Below, in pieces: positions 1-14,885 of a DNA stretch of 64,000 nucleotides (its first letter is position 1; every line of letters starts with the position of its first letter). Location: contig CM060171.1 of NCBI GenBank assembly GCA_030549775.1, positions 2,100,001 through 2,164,000 of the forward strand, read 5' to 3'. The position numbers and the translations under genes are program-made. The stretch comes from Tamarix chinensis. Taxonomy: Eukaryota > Streptophyta > Magnoliopsida > Caryophyllales > Tamaricaceae. The notes under the pieces were generated by a model. That model saw only the letters and a list, made by a program, of their open reading frames with translations, was not told where the DNA came from and made no database searches.

Positions 1-901
1 AGTTGCTGGAGATAGTAAATTTATTGAAAGTAATATAAATTATAAAGAGACGCGGTAAAAAATAATAGTTTTTTGAGCTTAAAATACTCAAACAAATATA
101 CCTTATATGTGATAGGAATGTTATGATAAAATTGTTTCAATTACTATTACAAATGGTTGCTCAAGTACTAAAATGAATACATGCTTTTGGAAAAAATGAT
201 GTTCAATGGCTAGATTCTGGGACAAAAAATTGATTAGCAATCGTCTCTTGAGCTCAATTTGTGATTCTAGGTAACTCAGGTCAAATAGATAAGAATGATC
301 GTACATGGAAGAAGAAATGGGAGGTCAGTGTGGAATAAATCGTCTAGCTGCTCATAAGCATGCCTAAGGTCGAAGCAATTGATCTTAGAACTGGGCAGAG
401 GAGAGAGGAGGAAGAAGATAATGGCCGAAGTCACCTCTCTCCCTCATGTGTCTCAATTGACCCCTGGAACAAATCAAGGCAATATTTTGGCTTAAACACA
501 ACATGAAAATTGGGCAATTGTATGAGTTGGTGAGGTTCAACTTTAGTTTAACAAAATTTTCTAGAAAAATCAAATTCGAAAACGTGACCAACTTAATAGA
601 CCAGTCGATTGATTTGGACTTACCAATCAACCGTTCATCCATCAGTCGATCAATTTCCCCCAACTAGTTGATCATTTTGGTTAGAGAAATTAATTTTGCT
701 AAAAGGACAAATTAGTCGATCGGTTCGATAAGACCAATTGGTGGGTTTGCTTGTAAAACTCAATAAACCTCATTTTCTAACCTGATTTTGGATCAATTTT
801 TATTCCAAATCAAAACATAACATTGAATTGAAGATAAAAGGTCCAAAAATTGATTAAAAAAAATCTCATCTAGCTATTACACAAAAGTGTGGGGTATTAC
901 A
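1..901 (-). repeat. Partial non-coding element ending in GGGGTATTACA
   Basis: The stretch ends at 901 with GGGGTATTACA, which read on the minus strand is TGTAATACCCC. The same kind of terminus occurs at 14870-14880, 45122, 52986 and 62632. Around 590-760 there are repeated words of the type AGTCGATC and CCAATTGGT that resemble 44580-44880. No protein is recognisable. I infer the terminal part of a non-coding LTR-like element, with the rest outside the window. The terminus is directly visible; family membership is inferred from short matches only. Confidence 0.4.
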
Positions 902-2009
902 CTATCAATTTATAGTATAAAGGAATGCATTTCATTGAGTTATTATTATGATTAAATGTATTTGAAGCAATGATTTTTTTGTTACCAAAATCTCATCTAG
1001 AGGAATGTTACAATTTGTTTTTTTCCCATATATAACAATTGTTTGCTTTGAAAGAAATACCATTTATCTTTATATTCTACCTTAACCGATTAATCTCGTG
1101 CTCACATTTGTTATGCAATATGGAATTGGATGCTCTGAATTTGAACTCCAAGATCTTAAATTTAGGCTGCATAACATTACTTAAGTTCATTTGCCAAAAT
1201 AAGCCTGTAGCTGGTGGTTGGGAACTAAAATATTTTAATATGTATTGGTAATAGTTTGTTGTTCCTAAGTTGAAAACATAATTTTTTAATTGAAATATAT
1301 CCTTTTTACTTACTAGTAAAGGTTTACATATGCCATATTAAGCTTGCATATAGGAAGAATCATTTTCATCTAATATTAAGTTTATTATTACTATATAGTT
1401 TTAGTTATAAGGTTCTAGTTCTAGTTCTAGATAGCTAGCTAGTACTAGACATACTTAATCCTTAATAGGGTGTATGAACTAAAAAGTATAGGAAATAAAT
1501 TAATTAAATGTAGATCGTACTATAGTCATCAAGACAAATTAAGCTTGAAAGTTAATCAATATATTACATTGCATTAGCTGCTTGAATGTTCCTTCTATTT
1601 ATCTCATATGATTTCATAATTATATTATACTCTATTTGTCTTCTTTAGATTGATATGAGTGATCATTAAATTAGCATTGAATATTTAGTATTTTTCTTGT
1701 CAACCAAAAGGGAATTAACTTAGCTTTAACTCAATAACCATGAAGATTTAATATACATTTGGGAGGATGGCAAGACATTTAAAGAAATTACTACCTATCT
1801 ATTTAATTAGAAAGTAAAAAAGGCTATACTGATATAGGAGCATGCTTTGGCATTTAAGGTCATCAACTAGCTTAGGAAAAAGAAATGAGCAATATAGTAG
1901 CTAAGATTACTAATCCATTATGTGAGAAGGATTCTTAATTTGTATACATCGTCTAACTTGACATCTCATATATAGCGATTAGGGGAAGAGTTGGCTTCTA
2001 TTTTCCTAA

Positions 2010-2087
<78 letters not shown>

Positions 2088-4266
2088 CTATTGACTAACT
2101 TTGTTGGAAGTTTTTAAGTTCAAACTTTGGATCTAGAGCCAGTTGAAGACATTCTTTCCCATGTACGTGGTTCTATCTCTATGGCAACTTCTATAGAGTC
2201 AAGCATCTAGTATGTGACCCTGATATATGATGGGATGTACACATACAACACATAAAAGGATTAAATTTGCCACTCTTATTTATTGTGTGCTTGTAATTCA
2301 CCATGTCATTGTGGTAGGAGCATGCCTTATGCTATGTGTGCCTTATAAGTGAAGGGAGAAACCTCTCGTTTTCCTCTGCGTTGTAAATTTGTTAAATCTA
2401 ATAATAAAATAAACTCCCTTTCTGATTTAAACAATTTAGAATCAAGGGATCATGAGAACCACAATAAGAATTTTGCCGATGAATGTATACTATGATTTTT
2501 GTTTAATTTTTGTATTAAATGAAGTTTATCTCATTTGATATAGGGAATGGTAATGTATAAGGAATGGATGAAAAATCAACTGTCAAATCATCCGAACTAT
2601 ATAGAAGGCTTACATGGCTTAGGCCTCATATTTGATAGGATTAAATGAAAATCATTGTTGTGTGTTTAATATTTCTCCTACCAAATAGTTGGCCATCATC
2701 TTATAAATAAAGAGGCTAACTTACTGTGATCAGGTTTTTCTTCTGTTTGTTGTGCTATGATATATTTTACATCAAGAAGTCGTGCTTCTGTTGCATACCA
2801 TGATGGGATATTTTTAGTTGATGAAATTTATCACATATTTCCTAGTTGTCTGGATGATTTACTTAGGCTTGTCTTCTGCTTCTGCCGACAACATAAGATG
2901 ATATCCCGTACCCATTCAACTTCCAACTACACTGACTTTGAGAATATCAAGAGGAGGACAACTCCACCCAATTGCTTATAAAACTCTTGTTCACTTGGTT
3001 CCAAATTTCAGACAGTACTGATAACCAAGCCTAATATTCATCTTTTGCCAGATCTCGTAGCCGGAAAACTGCCCTGGGAGGGAAAATGTTGCTTCCCCTA
3101 AAGATTTATTGTTTCTTCATGAATGTATACTCCAACAAGTGAGAGCAAAGGTGACGGGGTAAAGGGGTCAGGATCAGCAATAATTCTCCTATGCAATCAG
3201 AGAAGCTACCATGACAAAATTTAGCAATCTGGTAGCGTGGCACTAAATGACACCGTATCTCTTTACTAATTACATGGCAATATCGTAACGAGTGGTTTAT
3301 CGACTATGCAACTTGTTCACATCTTCGAATATTACAGCTTGTTCGCATCTTTGATTTTTCTAATTTTATTTATATTTTTTTCTTCTTTGCATTTTTTTTC
3401 AATATTATATATATATATAATTCTTTTTATTTTTAGCTAATAAGAAGGAAGGGTGTTCAAATTATTCTAAACCTTTTTTTTCTATATATTTTAGGAGCAC
3501 ATATCTTACTACAAAACAAAATTTCATTATTACTAAAATTTAAATTTTTATTAGTGAACACCGCCGGCATAAGACATCAATATAACTATAAATAAAATGA
3601 ACCGACTCGCCAACCCTTAGATTCGTCCCCAGATCCAAACTTTATTTTAGATTTATTTATTAAAGACGCAAAGTTCAAAAGTGTTAAGCTAGAGCCCATC
3701 ACGGCCACCACTTGATGATATCAATCTTCCGTCATGTTGGCGGGACCTCACCCCTGATCACCACCACTTGATGATCTCCGACAACGATAACAATCGTATC
3801 GATCTTCCGTCATGTTGCGGGACCCCACCCCACTTATAGCTTACTGTTTATGTCCAAATTCACCGCAAATAATTATGGGTTTCTTAGTCACAATTCTTTT
3901 TTTTTTCTCTTTATTTTCTCATTTCCATCCGATGTTCTACGCCCGGAGAGAGTTTGGGTGAGCGTCGGTCTCCGAAACCGGCATTCTAGCTACAATTATT
4001 AGAAATCAATACATAAAGAATTTGGTCATTTAATTTCATAAACAAAGTAAAAAAAAAAAAAAGGTCAACCGAAATAGCCAGCAACTATAATAAGATAATA
4101 AGTTGATTCAGTTTAAACCAAAGGATTCAATCATTGAATTGATCAACTTTAATCACAAATTATATTAGTTAGCCATAGTATACGAGAAAAACGAATGGAA
4201 AAATCTGGACAATTGGTATATAGTATCTCACGTACGTACTATAAATTAATTATCTACATAAGCAAG
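902..4266. other. Intergenic region downstream of the carboxypeptidase gene
   Basis: AT-rich DNA with stop codons in all frames and no recognisable domain. It holds one compound microsatellite (2010-2084) and a few A or T runs. An open frame of 74 codons at 2757-2981 has no family signature and was not called. The 3' UTR of the minus-strand carboxypeptidase gene must lie just below 4267, but I could not fix a poly(A) signal. Confidence 0.6.
2010..2084. repeat. Compound microsatellite (TG)n(AG)n
   Basis: About ten TG units run straight into about 27 GA units with no interruption, followed by ATTACT. It is long and perfect enough to be polymorphic. Confidence 0.95.
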
Positions 4267-7627
<3,361 letters not shown>

Positions 7628-7728
7628 TCTTACGTTCTTTTTACTCCTCCCTCTTTCTATTGGTCAGGGAGAACGGTGATTGGAGATGCCGAGGATTTCA
7701 GACTTCTTGTTTATTCACACACATACAG

Positions 7729-7740
7729 ATATATATAAAT
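7729..7740 (-). promoter_or_regulatory. Candidate TATA box of the carboxypeptidase gene
   Basis: On the minus strand this reads ATTTATATATAT, about 100 nt upstream of the ATG at 7627. This is a normal distance for a plant core promoter with a short 5' UTR. The assignment rests on motif and spacing only. Confidence 0.45.
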
Positions 7741-10700
7741 AGTGGTTGTGGATCGGTTGCTTCGGTCTGTGGTGGGGTGCAGAAGTGGAGGGGCCGGTTT
7801 TTCTTCCTCTCTTTTTAATATTCTGTATTTTTTTTTAAAAAAAGAAAAGAAAAATGAATACAGAGTGGCTATGTAAGTGAACTGCCAACTCATGGCTTCA
7901 CGTCGTACGTAACTAGTAACTGTTCTTGGACGATGATTCTGTTCTGTATATACATACACATATTAATTTATATATATACTAATTATAAGATACAATTAAC
8001 CTTGATTCTCTTTTGAATACAGAGGAAGTTATTTCGATGCTTTCACTTTTGTACGCCAATTAATCAACAAACATTAGTGTTTCGTTTCGTCCCCTGCATA
8101 ATTAACACTGTTTTTTTTGCCCTATACCGAATGGATGTTTTACTATTTCATATTTATTTATTTTATTTTGTGAAACAATTGTATCTTTTAGTGACATATA
8201 ATTTTTTTTATAAAGATTAATATCCTTAAGAGAAATCAAATCTCGATCGTCTATAATATATTTTTATGATAATACAGCCTCCGTTATAAAAATTGAATTC
8301 CGTCATTTGTATTACATTTTTAAGGGAATACCACCTCATCCAAAAAAGTTTGGTAATTAAATATCTTTGCTTAAAAATATTGATAAGAATTTTATTTATT
8401 TTTTTTAAAAAAGTATTAAGTTAGAAATAAATACCAAATACATAAATATTATTAAATAATAATTATTTTTATTTTTAATTTCTTAAACATAACCTTTAGA
8501 ATTATTATTAGCATTTTTTATTTAACAAATATTGTATATACTTACACTCGCACCCTGAATCTGGACATATTTGTCGCACACGGACACTTACCTCCCAACA
8601 TTTCAGTACAAAATTATGACACATCCATCATACGATCGAATAAAGTTTATAAAACCATCATTCGTTTTTTCCTTGAAAATCAGAAACTTTATATGTGCGA
8701 TTCAGTTCTTTCTCGTAGAAGCCAAAAGTTAATTTGTCTAGTCCAACTGATAACTCATCTTTCTAGTTTCTACTTTCTACTATCTTTGTTCCCCTCCTCC
8801 CCCCACCTAGAAATGTGTGAGCCACACAGAAAATAAAATTTACTAACCATATTTTTATAATATTGTTAGTTTTTTTAATATTATTTAAAGATATTAATAT
8901 TATTACTTTACATTAAAATCGTGTAAAAAATTTAGGATCCAAAAACTTAACATGTTAGTCAAAAAATCTAATCTAATATTTAAAATATCTGATATGATTT
9001 TAGTTAAAAAAATATCAGATATTTATAATATCTATTTTTTTTTTACTATATTACCTAACTTGAAAAACTATCTGATATTTTATTCATTATTTTAATATTT
9101 TAAACTTTTATAAAAGCATTTTAATTCTTTTTATTTTACAAAATAAAACACACACACACACATATATGAATACTAACTGATATAAAAATTTTCTTACAAC
9201 ATTTATTAAAAATAATAAAATCATAATTTCTTGTGAATATTAAAAATATTTAAATTCAGTCTATATTTAATTAGTATTACTTAGATATTCAGTTTAAAAT
9301 ACAGAAACAGATATTTGTAAAAAATATTTGAAAGGATACTTAAAAAAATTACTATATATGCCCCGGACGTCATTTCCACATCTATTAACTTGAGTAATTT
9401 CAACATATGGATACTAGAGAGCGTAAGAGCAACCGTAGGTCCGTAACCCCGCTATCTTAATTGTTTTTCCTTTTTGACAAATACTAGTGGAAATAAATAA
9501 AAATGACCCGATACCAGTAATCCACGGACGTAGAAGATCAAGAATTAATGATATTACTATTATTGATCGTATAGATCAAAAGAGTAATTAATCTGTATTC
9601 TTATGTACTCTTTGGCCTTCATTCACGTACAATGGTCTAAAAATTAATTCTACCACTATTCTCGTTCTTTTCCTTAAGAGTGGATATATCTATAATTATA
9701 TACTTAGCTATTATACCGGTTCAATGTTAGCTTAATCCTAAGGTTAGAAAGGTCATATCTTCTCCGTTTCGTATTAGAACGAAGGCCATCGAGCTTGTCC
9801 CCGTTACTCTTTATATCAATCATAAAATCAATTATGTACATGACGGTGTCTCTTCCACATCAAAACTATATAACCTCTAGGTGTGCCCACCATCCTGCCA
9901 AAAGAAAGAGTCCAACACGATCTATCTAGTTGATTCAAAATATTGATATACAAGATAAGGGAAGTCATAGCTTAATAATTAGGATTAGAGTCCTGAGTAA
10001 CATAGGTCTTAGGTTTAAATCCCATTGTCCCTATCTCAACAGTACTATATATTTAAGGTGATTGTGGCCACCTAATTAGTAATTTATACACATCATCATA
10101 GAATCCCTATGAATCAAAATTAGAAAATACTAAAATATAATGATTAGTACTTAGTTTGAATGTACACTTTCCGTATCATGCCCTTCACTATGCCTATGAG
10201 TAGTTGATGCATCAATTGGAAATTGCTTAGCTTCTACTATAGGAAATATGGTTGATTATATATGCTACTACGTTCTTGAGAATGCCATAGATCCCATGCC
10301 TCCTCTTTATTTGTATGACTTGTTGGTTTACAATTGGTTCCCCTATAACATAAGAGTATCAAATGACCATTGATTGATGATATATTTTGCTAGCATTACC
10401 AAGCTAGAGGTAAGGATGAGTAAATAACCAAATCTTCCACATCATGTCTATAGCGACGGTCTTCAATCCCCATCCACGTGTATAATATATTTTGGTGAGA
10501 CTAGGCTTGTGGCATACTAGCTAGAACATAAATATGTGTCTAGATAAGCTATTCCATTACCATACCAAATTGTTCCATGATACCTTGTCCCTTCTAGACA
10601 ACAAATGACCATACACGTTACTAATAGAACCCTGTTAAGGCTCTTGGGATCTAACTTCACCATAAAAACTTTGATGCATCATTTATAAGTTACCAAATAA

Positions 10701-11137
10701 CCCTCTTAGAAACCGATTTAGAATCACATAATTCCCAACTGCTTTAAATTGCACGCCCTTTTGCAGCCACACAAGCCTCATGCCGCCCCTATTAGCAGTC
10801 GTTAGTTGGCATAAGGGTTTGGAAGGGAGCTTTGTGCATGGGCCCTCACATTTCACTAAGGTTTAACTTTGGTAATAGAAGATATAACCCCATTAGGGTT
10901 TATGGGACCTAACTGGCCCATAAAAGCTAGTTCCAAAATAGCGGGTTGACCTATCTTATATAATTTATCCAACAACCCTTTCAGAAACCCCATTAGGGCT
11001 TAATTTTGCCTTATGATAAGTGTAGTGTTTCATTAAGTTTGGTGAATTAAGAAGCTATATTGGATGTTTTATGGCATTAGTATTATTCAGGTATTTATAA
11101 GGATATTTTTTTTCCTTTGAAGTGTTGAAGTGATTTA
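7741..11137. other. Intergenic region upstream of the carboxypeptidase gene
   Basis: The first part (to about 7960) is the presumed promoter of the minus-strand carboxypeptidase gene. The rest is strongly AT-rich with many short A/T runs and a CA run at 9150-9161. No coding signature, RNA gene or clear transposon end was recognised. Confidence 0.5.
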
Positions 11138-11219
11138 TTGCTTGTTTGGAGCTTAATTTTTTTTTAAATAAGTGATTATCTTGAATAACTACTTTTGATA
11201 AGTAGTTCCAAACAAGTAC
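11138..11219. mobile_element. Small MITE-like inverted repeat with TTA flanks
   Basis: GCTTGTTTGGA at the left and TCCAAACAAGTAC at the right form an imperfect terminal inverted repeat around about 80 bp of AT-rich sequence. Both ends are flanked by TTA (11135-11137 and 11220-11222), the target duplication expected of PIF/Harbinger Tourist elements. There is no coding capacity. Similar CTTGTTTGG ends bound the clearer MITE at 18556-18795. Confidence 0.55.
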
Positions 11220-11389
11220 TTAGTGTTTTAAAATTGATTTTTGAATATCTTATGAGTATTTTGAAATGTTATGATTGTTGGCATGATCCATATTATATAC
11301 ACGAGCATTGTTTGGCTAGTTATAAGTAATAAATGGTAAATCATATGTGTTAAGTGTGGACCTTTGGCGTTAAGATAGGCTAACATTTA

Positions 11390-12260
11390 TTTGAATAATA
11401 TATTAATTTTAAAGTAAAAGATCACATGTGTCTGGACTATGATCCATCTTTAAGTGTTTAATGACATGATTTTATCACAAATGGAATGGCCCTACATCTA
11501 CCTTCCGTGAGTTCATATCACGGACCAAGGTGAGCAAATATTTAAAAATTATGCATCTATTTGTGGGTTTAAATTTGTTTTTCCCCAAATACTATGTTAT
11601 ACCCTTCCATTTAAATACGCGTCTATTTGTGGGTTTAAATGTGTTTTCCCCCAAATACTATGTTATACCCTTCCACGGGATTATAGTGGTCTTTGTGCTT
11701 TATGCCTTGAGAGACCTTTCTAGTGACAAAATAATAGTGGGGTTCTTGTTTTCAAAGTGAATAAGTAATAAAATATTGTGTGATTACTAAGCAAAGATTC
11801 TAATGTGGTTTTCTCTTAAGTTGTATCCTTATATTGTGATTACGGTTGCATATATAATTTTTTTTTTGTATATTACATGATCATATGTTATTTATATTTT
11901 GTGTATGATCTTATGTGATAAATAATGAATTATGTCCTTGTGAAACAAACTATGTTAATTGAAATGATTATATTATTTAGTACATTATCATACTAAACAT
12001 ATTGTAATGGTCACTACTCATTCCCACAAGTAGATGACACTCATTATGTTTTATAAGTATTTGTTGATGTTGATGATTTTGATATGGTGTGTGCAACGAG
12101 TGATGTCTTTTGGTGATGGGCATAGCGATATAGTTATATGCTCACATCTTCAATACTCTTAAGTCCTATGTTTTTACTTCTTGTATTCTCTTTTCGTAAT
12201 CTTATATAGGATCAAGTGCTATCCCATAGTTGATCACTAGATACGAGTTACTTTTTACTC
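11390..12260 (+). repeat. Fragment related to the non-coding LTR-like family
   Basis: A stretch reading TTTTAAAGTAAAAGATCACATG near 11410 resembles the start of the repeat units at 48680 and 48870. ACTCATTCCCACAAGTAG near 12015 resembles segments near 43300 and 45715. This suggests a decayed copy of the family seen in the 43-64 kb nest. Borders are not visible and the matches were made by eye. Confidence 0.3.
11556..11675. repeat. Two-copy tandem duplication, period 66 bp
   Basis: Positions 11556-11609 and 11622-11675 are near-identical 54-bp blocks that begin TCTATTTGTGGGTTTAAAT and end TTATACCCTTCCA. They differ by about one substitution and by the split of a T/C run. The duplication looks recent. 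No function is apparent. Confidence 0.9.
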
Positions 12261-13318
12261 ATATATTGATGCAGGAGCATCCCCCATACATGATAATAAT
12301 ATTCTATTCATTAAATATTATAAGTTGGGAGAATTTAAAACTCTTCTTACTTGAACTAATATACGAGCTAGATTACTAGGATGCATACAAGCCATGCAAC
12401 GCCAAATAAAATCCATTAACTTACCACCTTTTCTTGGATTAACTATTGCTTGAATATGGATCAAATATGGCTTGGAATAAGCTATGGAGGGTTTGAAAAC
12501 CATCAGCATACAACAACCCTATTTTTGATCTTAGTATTCAAAAAATAAAGAAGAAGACAGAGCATGCAAGTCTGATTTTGTGCAGCAAAATTTGGGGCCT
12601 AAATTTTGTGATTTCCAATACCTTAATTAACACAAATTAAGGAATCAAGATGAACTACTTCCTAGCTATAGCAGCTGGCCAAGAAGGGGGCATGGGGAAG
12701 GGATATTTTTCTTCATTTGGTTAAGCATAAGCTAAAGTAGCATACTAGAATTTCTCTTCTTGTAATTTATATTTCGTATACCCTAATACTCATTTGTAAG
12801 CTAATTATACCAGCTATTATGTATTTGGAAGGGCTTAAGGGTTAGAATCTAATGATAATGGGTTTGGTTTAGTTTCTTCCCCACCATAGTTAAATTATAT
12901 TAGACTCTTAGTTAGTTAAGTTGTACCCATATGGTTACCTAAGTGTTAGTTGTGTCTTTGTAATTTTGTTCTCGGCCTCTTACATTCTTTATATGAGTTA
13001 AGAGCCAAATGGAATGAGGATCATCAACCTTTGGCATGTTGTAGGTTTTCAAACCTCCTATACAAAGCTTAGTGCATAGCTTTGTTGATCCCTCAAAAAT
13101 CTTACATTCTTTATCTTAAGCGTTAATACCTTAAGTGGTGATTGTAAGTATTTGATCTCTAGGGTTACTTGTAGATTAAATTCATTCTTCTATCCTCTTC
13201 TATATTCTATCTTTCTCTTTCATTGGAATTCAGCCCAAATTCCATCATCAACACTTAGCATGACCCAATTTGTGTAGCAATTATGCGTCATGTGTCTAGC
13301 ATGGGTTAAGTATAGGGA
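12261..13318. other. Intergenic, nothing recognised
   Basis: AT-rich DNA between the degenerate repeat fragment and the solo-LTR-like insertion. No coding or structural signal stood out on either strand. Confidence 0.4.
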
Positions 13319-13323
13319 GTATC

Positions 13324-14880
13324 TGTAACACCCCCAAATTTTGGAACTTAAAATTTTCTTTTTAAAAAGTTAAAAGCGGGATTTAAGACACAAAATGTGG
13401 GAATGCCACGCCACATCCAACATAAAAGAGGCACTCCTTATACCCAATCTATGTCGGGTACACAAGGTAAAAGTAACCTCATACCTAGGAATCTGGTGTG
13501 GGAAGCACTTGATTCCACTGCGATACGGGATACGAAAAAGAGAGAAGGAAATAAATAGTGAAAACAAAGGACTAGGAGCCCAAAGAGAGAGACAGTAACA
13601 TTCGGATAACCATACCCTTTACGAATACATTTAGGAATCTGGTGTGGAGCTATGGTAGAAGTTTGGTGGCATTTGGTTGAGGTTTGGAAGTGAAAATAGG
13701 GATGCATGGCCAAAGGAATGGCAGGTGGTGCAACTTCTGGTCAAGAGAAAACAAAATGCACAGCCAGGTAGTGCGAAATTGTATGGCCTTGCAGAATCAA
13801 GTCAAGAGAAATTTTTTTGCATGGTCAAACTGTGCAGGGAGTGCACGATTGTGCAGTAGGAGTTTTAAGCATTGCATGGCCGTGCACATTGTGACGCGGC
13901 AGCACATGAGAGGGAGAAGGAGGGAAAAGAGGCAGTGGTCGGCGGTGTTGGCCGACGATGGTGAAGGAAAAGATTAGGGCAACCTTGGTGGTCAGACCAC
14001 CGACCAAAGGGCGGTGAGTGGTGGTCGAGGTGGTGCACGGTGAAGGAAGATGGTGGTGCAAAAGCCAAAACAGGGAAAGGAAGGGGAGGAAGAAGATGAA
14101 AGGGAGAAGAAGGGAGGGAGCTGGGTAATGGCTCTTTGGCACAAAATATCAGTAGTGTGAGGTAAAACCAAAGAGAAGTAGGAGAGTGTGAGTAATATAT
14201 ATATATGTGTGTGTGTGGATGTGTGCAGTGTGGTATGGTTCGAGGGAGGGAGAAAAATAACATAGGTGGCGTGTAATGGGAAGGACGGTGATGGTACAGC
14301 TGCAAGTTGATGATGGAGGTGATGGTTGCATAGGATGGCTAGGGCAAGGTAGTAGTTGCAGGGTGAGGGTGGTGATGGTTGATGGAAGTGTTGTATAAAG
14401 GTGGAAAGGATAAGAGGATGCAAGGTGATGGGGTGGTGTGCAGGGTACAGGTCTGCAATGATGGGAGAAGGAAAAGAAGAAGGAGAAATGTGATGGATGA
14501 TGGATGAGGGTGCAGAAAGGTGATGGGTGGTGGTGTAAGTGGATAGTGCAAGTGGGGGTGCAAGTGGGTGGGCAAGTATTGGAGCAAATGTTGGCGGGAG
14601 AAGGAGAAGAAGGAAAGAAAAGAAAAGGAAAAGAGAAAGGGTTGAGGGAATTAGTTTATGATGATTTAGATTAGTTAAGTGTAATTAGGATTAGCAAAAA
14701 TTTTAGCAGATTTGGTTTTTGGTTTACGAATTATGGTTTATCAAAGTTAAGGTTTTTAGAATCGGTTAATATTTCGGGATTAAGGATAGATTAGGGTTAA
14801 TAAAAGATTCATTGATATTAGCATTAGATCAGGGCACTAATGATGTGAGATTAGATTAAGCAAATTTTCGGGGTATTACA
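13324..14880 (-). mobile_element. Solo-LTR-like element, 1557 bp, with 5-bp target duplication GTATC
   Basis: The element starts TGTAACACCCCCAAATTTT and ends AAATTTTCGGGGTATTACA, so it has TG..CA ends and an imperfect terminal inverted repeat of about 19 bp. GTATC lies directly before it (13319-13323) and directly after it (14881-14885), a perfect 5-bp duplication as retroviral-type integrases make. It contains no protein gene. The overlapping open frames on the minus strand are a pyrimidine-rich low-complexity tract. Read on the minus strand, 13980-14050 matches 47640-47720 (CCACCACTCA, CCCTTTGG, ACCACCAAGGT), so it is a deletion relative of the elements in the 45-58 kb nest, drawn here in their orientation. 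Confidence 0.85.
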
Positions 14881-14885
14881 GTATC

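Noticed and set aside
2757..2981. 74-codon open frame on plus
   Set aside because: No family signature; probably chance or old repeat.
13825..14587. Several overlapping 60-146 codon frames on minus rich in Pro, His, Ser, Leu
   Set aside because: They are a pyrimidine-rich tract inside the solo-LTR-like element, open in several frames at once because stops need purines.
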